This document shows, one piece after another, positions 16,769 through 25,735 of a stretch of DNA of 64,000 nucleotides. This DNA comes from Rhizobium sp. R635 (GTDB lineage: Bacteria > Pseudomonadota > Alphaproteobacteria > Rhizobiales > Rhizobiaceae): positions 310,001 to 374,000 of the forward strand of contig NZ_LOKX01000032.1 in assembly GCF_002211285.1 (NCBI RefSeq), written 5' to 3'. The first letter of the stretch is position 1; each line of letters starts with the position of its first letter. Under the pieces are notes generated by a model. The model saw nothing but the letters and a program-made list of their open reading frames with translations. It did no database searches and was not told the origin of the DNA. Made by a program: the position numbers and the translations under genes.

Positions 16769-18706
16769 ATGCCCAATGAAATTCTGTCTCGCGGTATCAC
16801 CCGCCGCGCCGTTCTCGGCGGCATGGCCGGTGCCGCAGCGCTGTCCATCGCCGGTCGCGCCTTTGCCGCCGGCAGCGAAGCGCCTGCGCTGGCGCAGCTC
16901 GTCAAGGACGGCAAGCTGCCGCCGCTTGCCGAGCGTCTGCCGAAGAAGCCGATGGTCGTGACGCCGTTCGAGAAGGTCGGCACCTATGGCGGCACGTTGC
17001 GCCGCGGCCTGCGCGGTTCATCCGACCATAACGGCATTCTGCGCATGGTCGGCAATCAGAGCCTCGTGCGCTGGAACCTGGAATTTACCGCCGTGGAACC
17101 GAACCTCGCCGAGAGCTGGGAGGTCAGTGACGACGCGACGCAGTTCACCTTCCATCTGATCGAAGGCGTGCGCTGGTCCGACGGCCATCCCTTCACGGCC
17201 GACGACGTCGTTTTCGCGATCGAGGACTGCGTCAAGAACACCGAGCTTTACAGCGCGACGCCGGCGCAGCTTGCCGTTGCCGGCAAGCCCGTGACCGTCG
17301 AAAAGATCGACGATTATACGGTAAAGTTCACCTTCGCGGCGGCGAACGCGCTTTACCTGGAAAACCTCGCAACGCCGCTCGGCCAGCATCCGACGCTGTT
17401 CCCGAAGCATTACTGCAGCCAGTTCCTGCCGAAGTACAATCCCAACATCGCCGACGATGCCAAGAAGGCCGGCGTCACCAGCTGGACCGAGCTGTTCCGC
17501 AGCCGCTGCGGTGACATCGAAATCCCGACGCGCTGGGGCAATGTCGACAAGCCGACGCTCGATCCATGGGTCGTCAAGGAGCCTTATGCCGGCGGCGCGA
17601 CGCGCGTCGTCATGGCCCGGAACCCCTATTTCTGGCAGGTCGATACATCAGGCAACCAGCTTCCCTATATCGATGAGATCAACTTCGGCATCTCCCAGGA
17701 CGTCGAATCGCTGATGCTGAACGTCATCTCCGGAAAGATCGACATCCAGGAACGTCACATCAGCGTGCTCGCCAACAAGCCGACGCTGTCTCAGAACATG
17801 CAGAAGGGCGATTATCGCCTGCTGACGCTCGTGCCTTCGGCCTCGCAGCAGTGCCAGATCTACTTCAACATCACCCACAAAGATCCTGCCATGCGCAAGA
17901 TGTTTGCGGACAAGTCGTTCCGGCAGGCGCTGTCGATCGGTCTCAATCGCCAGGAAATCATCGACATCGTCTATTTCGGGCAGAGCGAGCCCTACCAGGC
18001 CGGGCCGCGCCCGACCCATCCCTGGTATCATGAGAAATATGCGCGCCAGTTCACCGAATACGATGCAGACAAGGCGGGTGCGATGCTCGATGAGGCCGGC
18101 TACAAGAAGGGCGGCGACGGGTTCCGCCTTCGGCCGGACGGCCAGAAGGTGTTCTTCTCGATCGACGTCATTCCGACACTTTATCCCGACCTCGTCGACG
18201 CGCTCGAGCTCGTCAAGGCGCATTGGGCCCAGATCGGTATCGACATGAAGGTCAACACGATCGAGCGGGCGCTCTATTATACCCGCGGCGACGACAATGC
18301 CCATGATGCTGCGGTGTGGCCAGGCCCTGGCGGCCTCGACCCGATGCTCGACCCGCGCGATTTCTTCGCTTTCCATCCGCAGGGATCGCGTTACGCCATT
18401 CCGTGGACGCTCTGGTACACCTCCAACGGTGCGCGCGGCGAAGAACCGCCGGAAAGCCAGAAGAAGCGGATGAAGCTGTTCGACGAGGCGCGTTCGACGG
18501 CCGATCTCGACAAGCGCGGCGCGATCATGAAACAGATCTTCGATATCGCGGCGGAGGAATTCGAGACGGTGGGCCTTTGCCTTGCGGTCGGCGGCTTCGG
18601 CATCATTCGCAACAATCTGCGCAATGTTCCCGAAAAGGAGCCGGACAGCTGGTCCTGGCCCAATCCCGGACCTGCGCTGCCGCAGCAATTCACCTTCACG
18701 AGCTGA
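16769..18706 (+). CDS. ABC transporter substrate-binding protein, SBP family 5, Tat-type signal
   Basis: A 645-residue periplasmic protein, longer than ordinary DppA-type proteins. The N-terminus SRGITRRAVLGGMAGAAALSI is a twin-arginine signal followed by cleavage near AFAAG. LIEGVRWSDGHPFTADDVVFAIED is the family 5 signature. Strong Shine-Dalgarno GGGGAGG before ATG 16769. The large size class includes binding proteins for oligosaccharides and other non-peptide cargo. First gene of a six-gene plus-strand operon ending with two sugar-acid dehydratases. Confidence 0.92.
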   Translation: MPNEILSRGITRRAVLGGMAGAAALSIAGRAFAAGSEAPALAQLVKDGKLPPLAERLPKKPMVVTPFEKVGTYGGTLRRGLRGSSDHNGILRMVGNQSLVRWNLEFTAVEPNLAESWEVSDDATQFTFHLIEGVRWSDGHPFTADDVVFAIEDCVKNTELYSATPAQLAVAGKPVTVEKIDDYTVKFTFAAANALYLENLATPLGQHPTLFPKHYCSQFLPKYNPNIADDAKKAGVTSWTELFRSRCGDIEIPTRWGNVDKPTLDPWVVKEPYAGGATRVVMARNPYFWQVDTSGNQLPYIDEINFGISQDVESLMLNVISGKIDIQERHISVLANKPTLSQNMQKGDYRLLTLVPSASQQCQIYFNITHKDPAMRKMFADKSFRQALSIGLNRQEIIDIVYFGQSEPYQAGPRPTHPWYHEKYARQFTEYDADKAGAMLDEAGYKKGGDGFRLRPDGQKVFFSIDVIPTLYPDLVDALELVKAHWAQIGIDMKVNTIERALYYTRGDDNAHDAAVWPGPGGLDPMLDPRDFFAFHPQGSRYAIPWTLWYTSNGARGEEPPESQKKRMKLFDEARSTADLDKRGAIMKQIFDIAAEEFETVGLCLAVGGFGIIRNNLRNVPEKEPDSWSWPNPGPALPQQFTFTS

Positions 18707-18717
18707 TTTCGATCTCG

Positions 18718-18743
18718 AGCGCCGTGCCTGATGGCACGGCGCT
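18718..18743 (+). other. Intercistronic stem-loop after the substrate-binding protein gene
   Basis: Arms AGCGCCGTGCC and GGCACGGCGCT form an 11-bp perfect stem with a TGAT loop, 12 bp after the stop codon. It lies between the binding-protein and permease genes of the same operon. Such structures usually stabilise the binding-protein message or partly terminate, giving more binding protein than permease. Only TTTC follows, so termination would be weak. Confidence 0.6.
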
Positions 18744-18824
18744 TTCATTCAGGTTCGCCCTCCCTCTTGCCGGCCGTGAAAGCCGAAGGGGCCGGAGGGC
18801 GGCGTCCACGTCGGGAGACGCCTC

Positions 18825-19811
18825 ATGCTGGTGTTCATCGCCAAACGCTTTTTATGGATGATTCCATCGCTTTTTGCCGTCAGCTTCCTGGCTTTCGTGC
18901 TGATCCAGCTGCCGCCGGGCGATTACGTCACCACCTATATCGCAACGCTCGCGGCATCCAACGAGATCGTCGACCAGAACACGGCGGCGCAATTGCGCGA
19001 GCGCTTCGGTCTCGATGATCCGATGCTCGTCCAATATTTCAAATGGATGTGGGGCATTCTCTCGCGCGGCGATTTCGGCATTTCCTTCGAATGGCAGCAG
19101 CCGGTCTCGGACCTGATCTGGGAGCGCATGGCGCTGACGCTGGTTCTCGCCCTTTCGACGTTGATCGCCACCTGGGCGATCGCGCTGCCGATCGGCGTGT
19201 TTTCCGCCGTGAAGAAATATTCGATCGGCGACTATTTCTTCACCGCTTTCACCTTCTTCGGCCTGTCCATTCCGTCTTTCCTGCTGGCGCTGGTGCTGAT
19301 GTACGTGGCGGCGGTCGAGTTCGGCCAGGATGTCGGCGGGCTCTTTTCCCCGGAATACGAGACGGCATCCTGGAGTATTGCCAAGACGCTCGATCTCCTC
19401 ACGCATCTCTGGCTTCCCGTCATCATCCTCGCCGTCTCCTCGACTGCGAGCCTCATCCGCGTCATGCGCGCGAACATGCTGGACGAACTGCCGAAGCCTT
19501 ACGTGGTCACCGCACGGGCGAAGGGGCTCTCGGAATTCCGCCTGCTGATGAAATATCCTTTGATGATCGCGCTCAACCCGTTCATCTCGACGATCGCCTG
19601 GCTGCTTCCCAACCTGATTTCCGGCTCGGTCGTCGTCGCCATCGTCCTCAACCTGCCGACGGCGGCACCTCTGCTGCTGCAGGCGCTGATGGCCCAGGAC
19701 ATGTATCTCGCCGGCGCCTTCGTCCTGCTGATCTGCGCGCTGACGCTGATCGGCTCCCTGATCAGCGACATTCTTCTGGCGCTGGTCGATCCCCGCATCC
19801 GGTTGGAATAG
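18825..19811 (+). CDS. ABC transporter permease (DppB-like)
   Basis: A 328-residue inner-membrane protein with six helices, starting MLVFIAKRFLWMIPSLFAVS. LPPGDYVTTYIATLAA, GLSIPSFLLALVLMYV and the coupling loop VTARAKGLSEFRLLMKYPL are family features. It follows the Tat-type binding protein after a 118-bp gap containing a hairpin, and is 9 bp from the next permease. Confidence 0.92.
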   Translation: MLVFIAKRFLWMIPSLFAVSFLAFVLIQLPPGDYVTTYIATLAASNEIVDQNTAAQLRERFGLDDPMLVQYFKWMWGILSRGDFGISFEWQQPVSDLIWERMALTLVLALSTLIATWAIALPIGVFSAVKKYSIGDYFFTAFTFFGLSIPSFLLALVLMYVAAVEFGQDVGGLFSPEYETASWSIAKTLDLLTHLWLPVIILAVSSTASLIRVMRANMLDELPKPYVVTARAKGLSEFRLLMKYPLMIALNPFISTIAWLLPNLISGSVVVAIVLNLPTAAPLLLQALMAQDMYLAGAFVLLICALTLIGSLISDILLALVDPRIRLE

Positions 19812-19820
19812 GAGGCTGAC

Positions 19821-20942
19821 ATGGCCGATATCACCATGACTAACGTTCAGCCGGATCGCACCGCCGTCGCATCGCAATGGCAGCTCATCTGGTGGGCTTT
19901 CCGCCGGCACCGGCTGGCCATGGTGGCGCTTGTCGTCACCGTGATGATGTACATCGTCGCCCTGGTTCCGGGCTTCTTCGCCATCAACGATCCGAACCTG
20001 CAGAATGCGCGGGCGACCTTTCACCCACCGCAGAAAGTGCATCTGATCGATACCGAGAACGGCTTCTCCTTCGGCCTGCATTATTATCCGATGAAGCTGA
20101 CCCGTGATCCGGAAACGCTCGCCGCCATCTTCAAGGAGGATACGACGAAGCGGATCGACGTGCAGCTCTTCGGTCGCGGCTACGAATATTCCGTGCTTGG
20201 CCTCTTCAATACGAACATCCATCTCCTCGCTTCACCCGACAAGAGCACGCCGTTGCTGCTGTTCGGGGCCGACAGGCTCGGGCGGGATGTCTTCAGCCGA
20301 ACGGTGCAGGGCTCGCAGGTCTCCCTGTCGATCGGCCTCGTCGGCGTCTTCTTCTCGCTGATGCTCGGCATCGTGCTCGGCGGCATTTCGGGATATTACG
20401 GTGGCCGTATCGATTTCTTCATGCAGCGGCTGATCGATTTCGTCCTGGCGCTGCCGACGATCCCGATCTGGCTCGCCATGGCCGCGGCCCTGCCGCAGGA
20501 TTGGCCGGCGACGCTGCAATATATGATGATCACGATCATCCTGTCGCTGACCGGCTGGGCGCAGCTTGCCCGCGTCGTGCGCGGCCGCTTCCTGTCGCTG
20601 CGCACCGAGGAATTCGTCGCAGCCGCGAGGCTCGACGGCGTTCGTGAAAGACGCATCATCTTCCGCCACATGCTGCCGAGCTTCGCCAGCCACATCATCG
20701 CCTCGATCACCCTTGCGGTGCCGGCGATGATCCTGGCCGAAACCTCGCTCTCCTTCCTCGGGCTCGGGCTGCAGCCGCCGACGATCTCCTGGGGCGTGCT
20801 TCTGCGTGAGGCCCAGAACATCCGCTCGATCGCGACCGCGCCATGGCTCTTCATGCCGGGCTGCGCCGTCGTGGTCGCCGTCATGGCGCTCAACCTTCTC
20901 GGCGACGGCCTGCGCGATGCGGCCGACCCCTACAACAAATGA
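19821..20942 (+). CDS. ABC transporter permease (DppC-like)
   Basis: A 373-residue permease, long for DppC because of a loop of roughly 100 residues between the first helix and GADRLGRDVFSRTVQGSQ. That enlarged periplasmic segment is typical of the subgroup paired with large family 5 binding proteins. The loop AARLDGVRERRIIFRHMLPS is the ATPase-coupling site. It is 9 bp after the DppB-like gene and 7 bp before the fused ATPase gene. Confidence 0.92.
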   Translation: MADITMTNVQPDRTAVASQWQLIWWAFRRHRLAMVALVVTVMMYIVALVPGFFAINDPNLQNARATFHPPQKVHLIDTENGFSFGLHYYPMKLTRDPETLAAIFKEDTTKRIDVQLFGRGYEYSVLGLFNTNIHLLASPDKSTPLLLFGADRLGRDVFSRTVQGSQVSLSIGLVGVFFSLMLGIVLGGISGYYGGRIDFFMQRLIDFVLALPTIPIWLAMAAALPQDWPATLQYMMITIILSLTGWAQLARVVRGRFLSLRTEEFVAAARLDGVRERRIIFRHMLPSFASHIIASITLAVPAMILAETSLSFLGLGLQPPTISWGVLLREAQNIRSIATAPWLFMPGCAVVVAVMALNLLGDGLRDAADPYNK

Positions 20943-20949
20943 GGCCGGC

Positions 20950-22671
20950 ATGACCGATATCATTCCCATTACCGGCAAGCCGCTGCTCGAGGTGAAGAAC
21001 CTCACCGTCGAATTCCCGTTGCGCACCGGCGTCTTCCGCGCGGTCCGCGACCTGTCCTTCTCGATCGAGCCGGGCAAGACGCTCTGTGTCGTCGGCGAAA
21101 GCGGCTCGGGCAAATCGGTGACGGCACGCTCGATCCTGCAGATCGTCGATGCGCCCGGCCGCATCGCCGGCGGATCGATCGTCCTCAACACTCCGAATGG
21201 CGGCTCGACCGATCTCACCAGCCTCAATCCGCGCGGGCGCCAGATCCGGGCGATCCGCGGCCGCGACATCGCCATGATCTTCCAGGAGCCGATGTCGTCG
21301 CTGTCGCCGATCCACACGGTCGGCAACCAGATCGTCGAGGCGCTTCGCCTGCACACCAGGATGAGCAAGGCGGAAGCGCGCGCTGAAGCCATCTCGCTGC
21401 TGAAGCAGGTCGAGATTCCCTCGCCGGAAAAGGCGCTGGATCGCTATGCCTTCCAATATTCCGGCGGCATGCGCCAGCGCGCGATGATCGCCATGGCGCT
21501 CGCCTGTAAGCCGCAATTGCTGATCGCCGACGAGCCGACCACGGCGCTCGACGTCACGACGCAGGCCGAAATCCTCGACCTGATCGCCCGGCTGCAGAAA
21601 GCCAACGGCATGGCCGTTCTCTTCATCACCCATGACATGGGCGTGGTGGCGCAGATCGCCGACGATGTGCTCGTCATGCACAATGGCGTGGCGAAGGAAT
21701 ACGGGCCGGTCGAGCAGATCTTCCATGCGCCGCAGGACGATTATACCCGCATGCTGATCGGCTCCGTGCTGAAGCTGGAGCAGAAGGCCGAGATCCGCCT
21801 GGCGCGCCCGCCGCTCGACAGGACGAAAGCGCCGATCCTCGAACTGCGCAACGTCTCGATGGATTTCGGCGAGGTGAAAGCGCTGAACGACGTGTCGATC
21901 TCGCTTTTGCCGGGTGAAACGCTCGGCATCGTCGGCGAGAGCGGCTCGGGCAAGACGACCATGGGCCGCTCGATCATGCGGCTGATCGATCCCTCCGCCG
22001 GCGAAATCCTCTATCGCAACGCCGGCGGCGACATCATCGATCTCGCAACGGCGAAAGGTCAAACGCTCGCCGCTGCGCGCCGCGAATTGCGCATGGTGTT
22101 CCAGGATCCGTTCGGCTCGCTCAACCCGCGCATGACCGTCTCCCAGATCATCGGCGAACCGTTGCTCGTCAATGGCATCGCCAAAGGGAAGGCCCTGGAC
22201 GAGCGGGTCTGCCATCTCATGGAGCAGGTCGGCCTCGATCCGAGGGCGCGCGAGCGTTATCCGCACGCCTTCTCCGGCGGCCAGCGCCAGCGCATCGGCA
22301 TCGCACGCGCCATCACCCTCAATCCGCGCGTCATCGTTGCCGACGAGGCGACCTCGGCGCTCGACGTCTCCGTGCGCTCGCAGGTGCTCGATCTTCTGAT
22401 GCGCCTGCAGGATCAGCTCGGTCTCGCCTATATCTTCATCAGCCACGACATCGGCGTCATCCGCTACATGTGCGACCGCGTCGGCGTCATGTACAAGGGT
22501 CAGTTGGTCGAAATCGGCGATGCGGAGAAGGTTTGCAGCACGCCCGAGCATGCCTATACCCAGGCGCTGCTTTCGGCGATCCCGCGCCCCGATCCGCGCG
22601 ACCGGGATCATTCCAGGCGCTTCCGCTACGTCGAGCCGGAGCACTTGAAGAACGGAAGCTCTCAGAGATGA
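20950..22671 (+). CDS. Fused dual-domain ABC transporter ATPase (DppD-DppF fusion)
   Basis: A 573-residue protein with two complete ATPase domains. Domain 1 has GESGSGKSVT, YSGGMRQRAMIAMAL and LLIADEPTTALD; domain 2 has GESGSGKTTM, FSGGQRQRIGIARAI and VIVADEATSALD (Ala replaces Pro in the DEP motif). ATG 20950 is used; the frame opens earlier inside the permease gene. Fusion replaces the two separate ATPases seen in the divergent arm. Its TGA overlaps the next ATG. Confidence 0.93.
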   Translation: MTDIIPITGKPLLEVKNLTVEFPLRTGVFRAVRDLSFSIEPGKTLCVVGESGSGKSVTARSILQIVDAPGRIAGGSIVLNTPNGGSTDLTSLNPRGRQIRAIRGRDIAMIFQEPMSSLSPIHTVGNQIVEALRLHTRMSKAEARAEAISLLKQVEIPSPEKALDRYAFQYSGGMRQRAMIAMALACKPQLLIADEPTTALDVTTQAEILDLIARLQKANGMAVLFITHDMGVVAQIADDVLVMHNGVAKEYGPVEQIFHAPQDDYTRMLIGSVLKLEQKAEIRLARPPLDRTKAPILELRNVSMDFGEVKALNDVSISLLPGETLGIVGESGSGKTTMGRSIMRLIDPSAGEILYRNAGGDIIDLATAKGQTLAAARRELRMVFQDPFGSLNPRMTVSQIIGEPLLVNGIAKGKALDERVCHLMEQVGLDPRARERYPHAFSGGQRQRIGIARAITLNPRVIVADEATSALDVSVRSQVLDLLMRLQDQLGLAYIFISHDIGVIRYMCDRVGVMYKGQLVEIGDAEKVCSTPEHAYTQALLSAIPRPDPRDRDHSRRFRYVEPEHLKNGSSQR

Positions 22672-23879
22672 AAATCACCGGGATTCGCACCTTTCTCATG
22701 CATGTCGGCCAACCAGATCCCTCGAATTGGGCGGCCGACCAACGTTCTGGCGATGGTGCCTCCAAGCAATTCGGAGGCACCAGAAACTGGCTGTTTCTGA
22801 AGATCGATACCGATGAGGGCATTACCGGCATCGGCGAATGCTCGGGCTGGCCGCGTGTCGTGCAGACGGCGATCCATGACCTTGCGCCGCTGCTCATCGG
22901 CGAAGATCCCGCCCACACCGAGCGCCTGTGGCAGAAGATGCATATCGCCATGATGGGCCACGGCATGCTCGGCACCGTCGGCGGCGGCGCGATGACCGGC
23001 ATCGACATGGCGCTCTGGGACATCAAGGGCAAGGCGCTCGGCGTGCCCGTCTGGATGCTGCTCGGCGGCAAGGTGCGCGACAGAGTCCCGATCTATTCGC
23101 ATGCGAACACGCCCGAGCGCGCGCTTGCGCTCAAGGAACGTGGCATCAGGGCGATCAAATGCGGCGGCGTGGCCGATCCCGTTCGCAAGGTCGCAGCACT
23201 CCGCGATGCCGTCGGTGACGACATGGATATCGCCATCGACCTGCATGGGCCGCCGTGGCTGACGCCCGCGGATGCCTGCCGGCTGGTGCGGGCGCTCGAA
23301 CCCTATGAGCTGATGTGGGTGGAAGATCCGATCGCGCCTGATAATCTCGAAGGCTACAAGCGCATTCGCGACGCCGCCCATGTGCCGCTGGCTGCCGGCG
23401 AGCGCTCGGCCACCATCTTCGGCGAGCGCGAACTCATCGAACGGGAGCTCGTCGACGTGATCCAGCCGGATACCGGCCGGGCGGGCGGCATCACGCAGAT
23501 GAAGAAGATCGCGGCCATGGCCGAGGCGCATCATATCCAGATGGCGCCGCATTCCGGTTCGCTCGGGCCGGTGGCGGAATATGCGGCCTTGCACCTGCTG
23601 GCGGCGATCCCGAACGCGCTCATTCTCGAGCGCCTCGACGACGATTGGGACGGCCGTCGCCAGACGATCGTGCCGCATCCACAACAGGTCGACGGCTTGA
23701 TCGCCGTTCCCGACGGTCCGGGACTGGGCTGCGATATCGACGAGGCTTTCGTGGCGCGCTTCCCGAGCGGCGGCAATGTGTCGGTGCCGCAGGCCGCCGG
23801 CGCCTACAACCCCGGAACAGACAAAGAGCACGTCTACGTGCAGACGCGCGTGGCGCGCCGCAGCTATTTCAATCGCTAG
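22668..23879 (+). CDS. Enolase superfamily acid-sugar dehydratase (mandelate racemase subgroup)
   Basis: A 403-residue enzyme. Metal ligands are visible in IDLHGPPW (Asp), VEDPIAPDN (Glu) and AAGERSA (Glu). The DLHG His and the Asp-His pair in QPDTGRAGGI and APHSGSLG match galactonate/gluconate/mannonate-type dehydratases. Mg2+-dependent removal of water from an aldonate or aldarate gives a 2-keto-3-deoxy acid. ATG 22668 overlaps the ATPase stop, so uptake and breakdown are coupled. Exact substrate not assigned. Confidence 0.88.
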   Translation: MKITGIRTFLMHVGQPDPSNWAADQRSGDGASKQFGGTRNWLFLKIDTDEGITGIGECSGWPRVVQTAIHDLAPLLIGEDPAHTERLWQKMHIAMMGHGMLGTVGGGAMTGIDMALWDIKGKALGVPVWMLLGGKVRDRVPIYSHANTPERALALKERGIRAIKCGGVADPVRKVAALRDAVGDDMDIAIDLHGPPWLTPADACRLVRALEPYELMWVEDPIAPDNLEGYKRIRDAAHVPLAAGERSATIFGERELIERELVDVIQPDTGRAGGITQMKKIAAMAEAHHIQMAPHSGSLGPVAEYAALHLLAAIPNALILERLDDDWDGRRQTIVPHPQQVDGLIAVPDGPGLGCDIDEAFVARFPSGGNVSVPQAAGAYNPGTDKEHVYVQTRVARRSYFNR

Positions 23880-23888
23880 AAGGACAGG

Positions 23889-25079
23889 ATGATGAAGATC
23901 GACCGTATGCGGGTTTTCATGACCCGCGACAAGGACCGCCCCCGTGTGATCGTCGCGCTCGATACGGATGACGGGCTGACCGGCTGGGGCGAATGCTACA
24001 ATCACGGCCCCGACAAGGCGCTGCCGCCGCTGCTCGATTATCTCTACGGATTTATATCGGGCCAGGACCCGACGCGCGTCGAATATCTCGTCAACCTGCT
24101 GATCCAGCAGAGCCGCTTCCCGCCCGGCGCGCTCGGTCTTGCCGCGATCTCCGCGCTCGACCATTGCCTGTGGGATCTTGCAGCCAAGGCGGCGAACGTC
24201 CCTGTCTACAAGCTGCTCGGCGGCGAGGTGCGCGACCGCATCAAGGTCTATGCCGGCGTCTATACCGCGCCCGATGCGCCGGCCGCCCGCGACGAATTCG
24301 ACCGCCTGAAGGAAGGGTGGGGCTTCACCGCCTTCAAGCTCAGCCCCTGGCGGATCGACATGCACTCCAACCGCTGGGGCAACGTCGTCAAGGCTTCGGC
24401 GGATTATTTCCGCTCGCTGCGCGAGACGGTGAGCGACGAATACGAGATCGCCTTCGACGCCCATGCCAAGATTTTCGAACCGATCGCCGCGCGCCAGCTC
24501 GGCAATGCGCTGGCGCCTTACGATCCCCTGTTCTTCGAAGAGCCGTTGCGGCCGGAAAATATCGAGGCCTGGGGCGACCTGAAGCAGGGACTGAACTGCA
24601 CGCTTGCCACCGGCGAGTCGCTCTACAACAGGAACGAGTTCCTGCGGCTGCTGCAGGTGAAGGGCGCCGATCTCATCCAGCCCGACATCTGCGTCGTCGG
24701 CGGCATCAGCGAGATGCGCCGCATCGCGACGCTCGCCGAAGCCTACTTCGTCGGCGTGGCGCCGCACAACCCGATGGGGCCGCTTGCGACCGCGGTCAAC
24801 GTTCATTTCTCGGCCGCCGCGCAGAATTTCCGCATTCTCGAATACCGGCTGCCGAAGGGGCAGGCCTATGTCTATGGCGGCCTCGATATCGAAAAGCGGG
24901 AGGGAGAAACCCGCTACGTCGTCGATCCCTATCTGCCGAAGGACGGCTATCTCGAACTGCGTCCCGACCGGCCGGGCTGGGGCGTCGAAATGGACGAGAA
25001 GGCGATGCAGGAGGAAGGCTACATCCACTGGCAGCGGCGCGTGCCGAAGCGGCCGGACGGCTCTTACGCCTTCGCTTAA
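23889..25079 (+). CDS. Enolase superfamily dehydratase (D-galactonate dehydratase-like)
   Basis: A 396-residue paralogue of the preceding gene. Metal and catalytic text: FDAHAKIFEP (Asp, His), FFEEPLRPEN (Glu), ATGESLYNR (Glu), QPDICVVGGISE and APHNPMGP (His). EEPLRPEN and HNPMGP resemble galactonate dehydratase-type proteins. It starts 9 bp after the previous stop. Two divergent dehydratases in one operon suggest two epimeric sugar acids or two steps from one oligomer. The keto-deoxy product could be passed to the DHDPS/KdgD-family enzyme in the opposite arm. Confidence 0.88.
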   Translation: MMKIDRMRVFMTRDKDRPRVIVALDTDDGLTGWGECYNHGPDKALPPLLDYLYGFISGQDPTRVEYLVNLLIQQSRFPPGALGLAAISALDHCLWDLAAKAANVPVYKLLGGEVRDRIKVYAGVYTAPDAPAARDEFDRLKEGWGFTAFKLSPWRIDMHSNRWGNVVKASADYFRSLRETVSDEYEIAFDAHAKIFEPIAARQLGNALAPYDPLFFEEPLRPENIEAWGDLKQGLNCTLATGESLYNRNEFLRLLQVKGADLIQPDICVVGGISEMRRIATLAEAYFVGVAPHNPMGPLATAVNVHFSAAAQNFRILEYRLPKGQAYVYGGLDIEKREGETRYVVDPYLPKDGYLELRPDRPGWGVEMDEKAMQEEGYIHWQRRVPKRPDGSYAFA

Positions 25080-25135
25080 AGAGTGACCTCGAAAAACGGG
25101 ATCTGGCCGCCGCCGTATGGGAGCGGCCGGTCTTT

Positions 25136-25708
25136 CTAGGCATCTTTCGGCAGCACTGAGCGAACCCTCGTGATGAAGACATAAAAGTCCCGCATGAACG
25201 TGCGAAGGAAATCGGCGGTGGTGTCTTTCGTGACCTCGCCGTCATCGGTGATCAGCCCCGGTGTGAACTGGATGTAGGCTTCCGGGGCGTTCATCTGCGG
25301 AGAGTTGCAGAAACTGAGCACGCTACGCAAATTCTGCTGGGCGACGGCGGTGCCGATCGCGCCCGGCGATGTGCCGATCACCGCTGACGGCTTGCGCGTG
25401 AACGAGTTGGTGCCGTAAGGGCGGCTTGCCCAGTCGATCGCGTTTTTCAGTCCGCCGGGTATGGATCGGTTGTATTCGGGCGTGACGAACAGCACGGCGT
25501 CGACGGCCGCGATCGCCGCCTTGAATGCCTTGCCGGCCGGAGGGTAGTCGGCGTCATAGTCGTAGCTGTAGAGCGGCAGGTCCTTGAAGGATATTTCCGA
25601 CATTTCAAGTTCGGGCGGAGCGAGCCGCACCAACGCCTTGGCGAGCTTGCGGTTGATCGAGCCCTTGGCGAGGCTGCCGATGAGATAGCCTACTTTGTGC
25701 GTGGTCAT
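25136..25708 (-). CDS. NADPH-dependent FMN reductase (chromate/quinone reductase type)
   Basis: A 190-residue flavodoxin-like protein. GSLAKGSINRKLA is the FMN phosphate loop and TPEYNRSIPGGLKNAIDWASRP is the diagnostic signature of the NADPH-dependent FMN reductase/chromate reductase family. Cytosolic two-electron reduction of FMN, quinones or chromate. It follows the nitroreductase gene by 27 bp on the same strand, and an ArsR regulator lies further upstream, suggesting one redox-stress unit. Confidence 0.9.
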   Translation of the reverse strand: MTTHKVGYLIGSLAKGSINRKLAKALVRLAPPELEMSEISFKDLPLYSYDYDADYPPAGKAFKAAIAAVDAVLFVTPEYNRSIPGGLKNAIDWASRPYGTNSFTRKPSAVIGTSPGAIGTAVAQQNLRSVLSFCNSPQMNAPEAYIQFTPGLITDDGEVTKDTTADFLRTFMRDFYVFITRVRSVLPKDA

Positions 25709-25735
25709 GGCGTTCTCCAGTGTCGGGTCTCTTGA

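Noticed and set aside
22662..25028. Long 788-residue open frame on the minus strand opposite the two dehydratases
   Set aside because: It is the antisense shadow of two well-recognised enolase-superfamily genes, common in GC-rich DNA.
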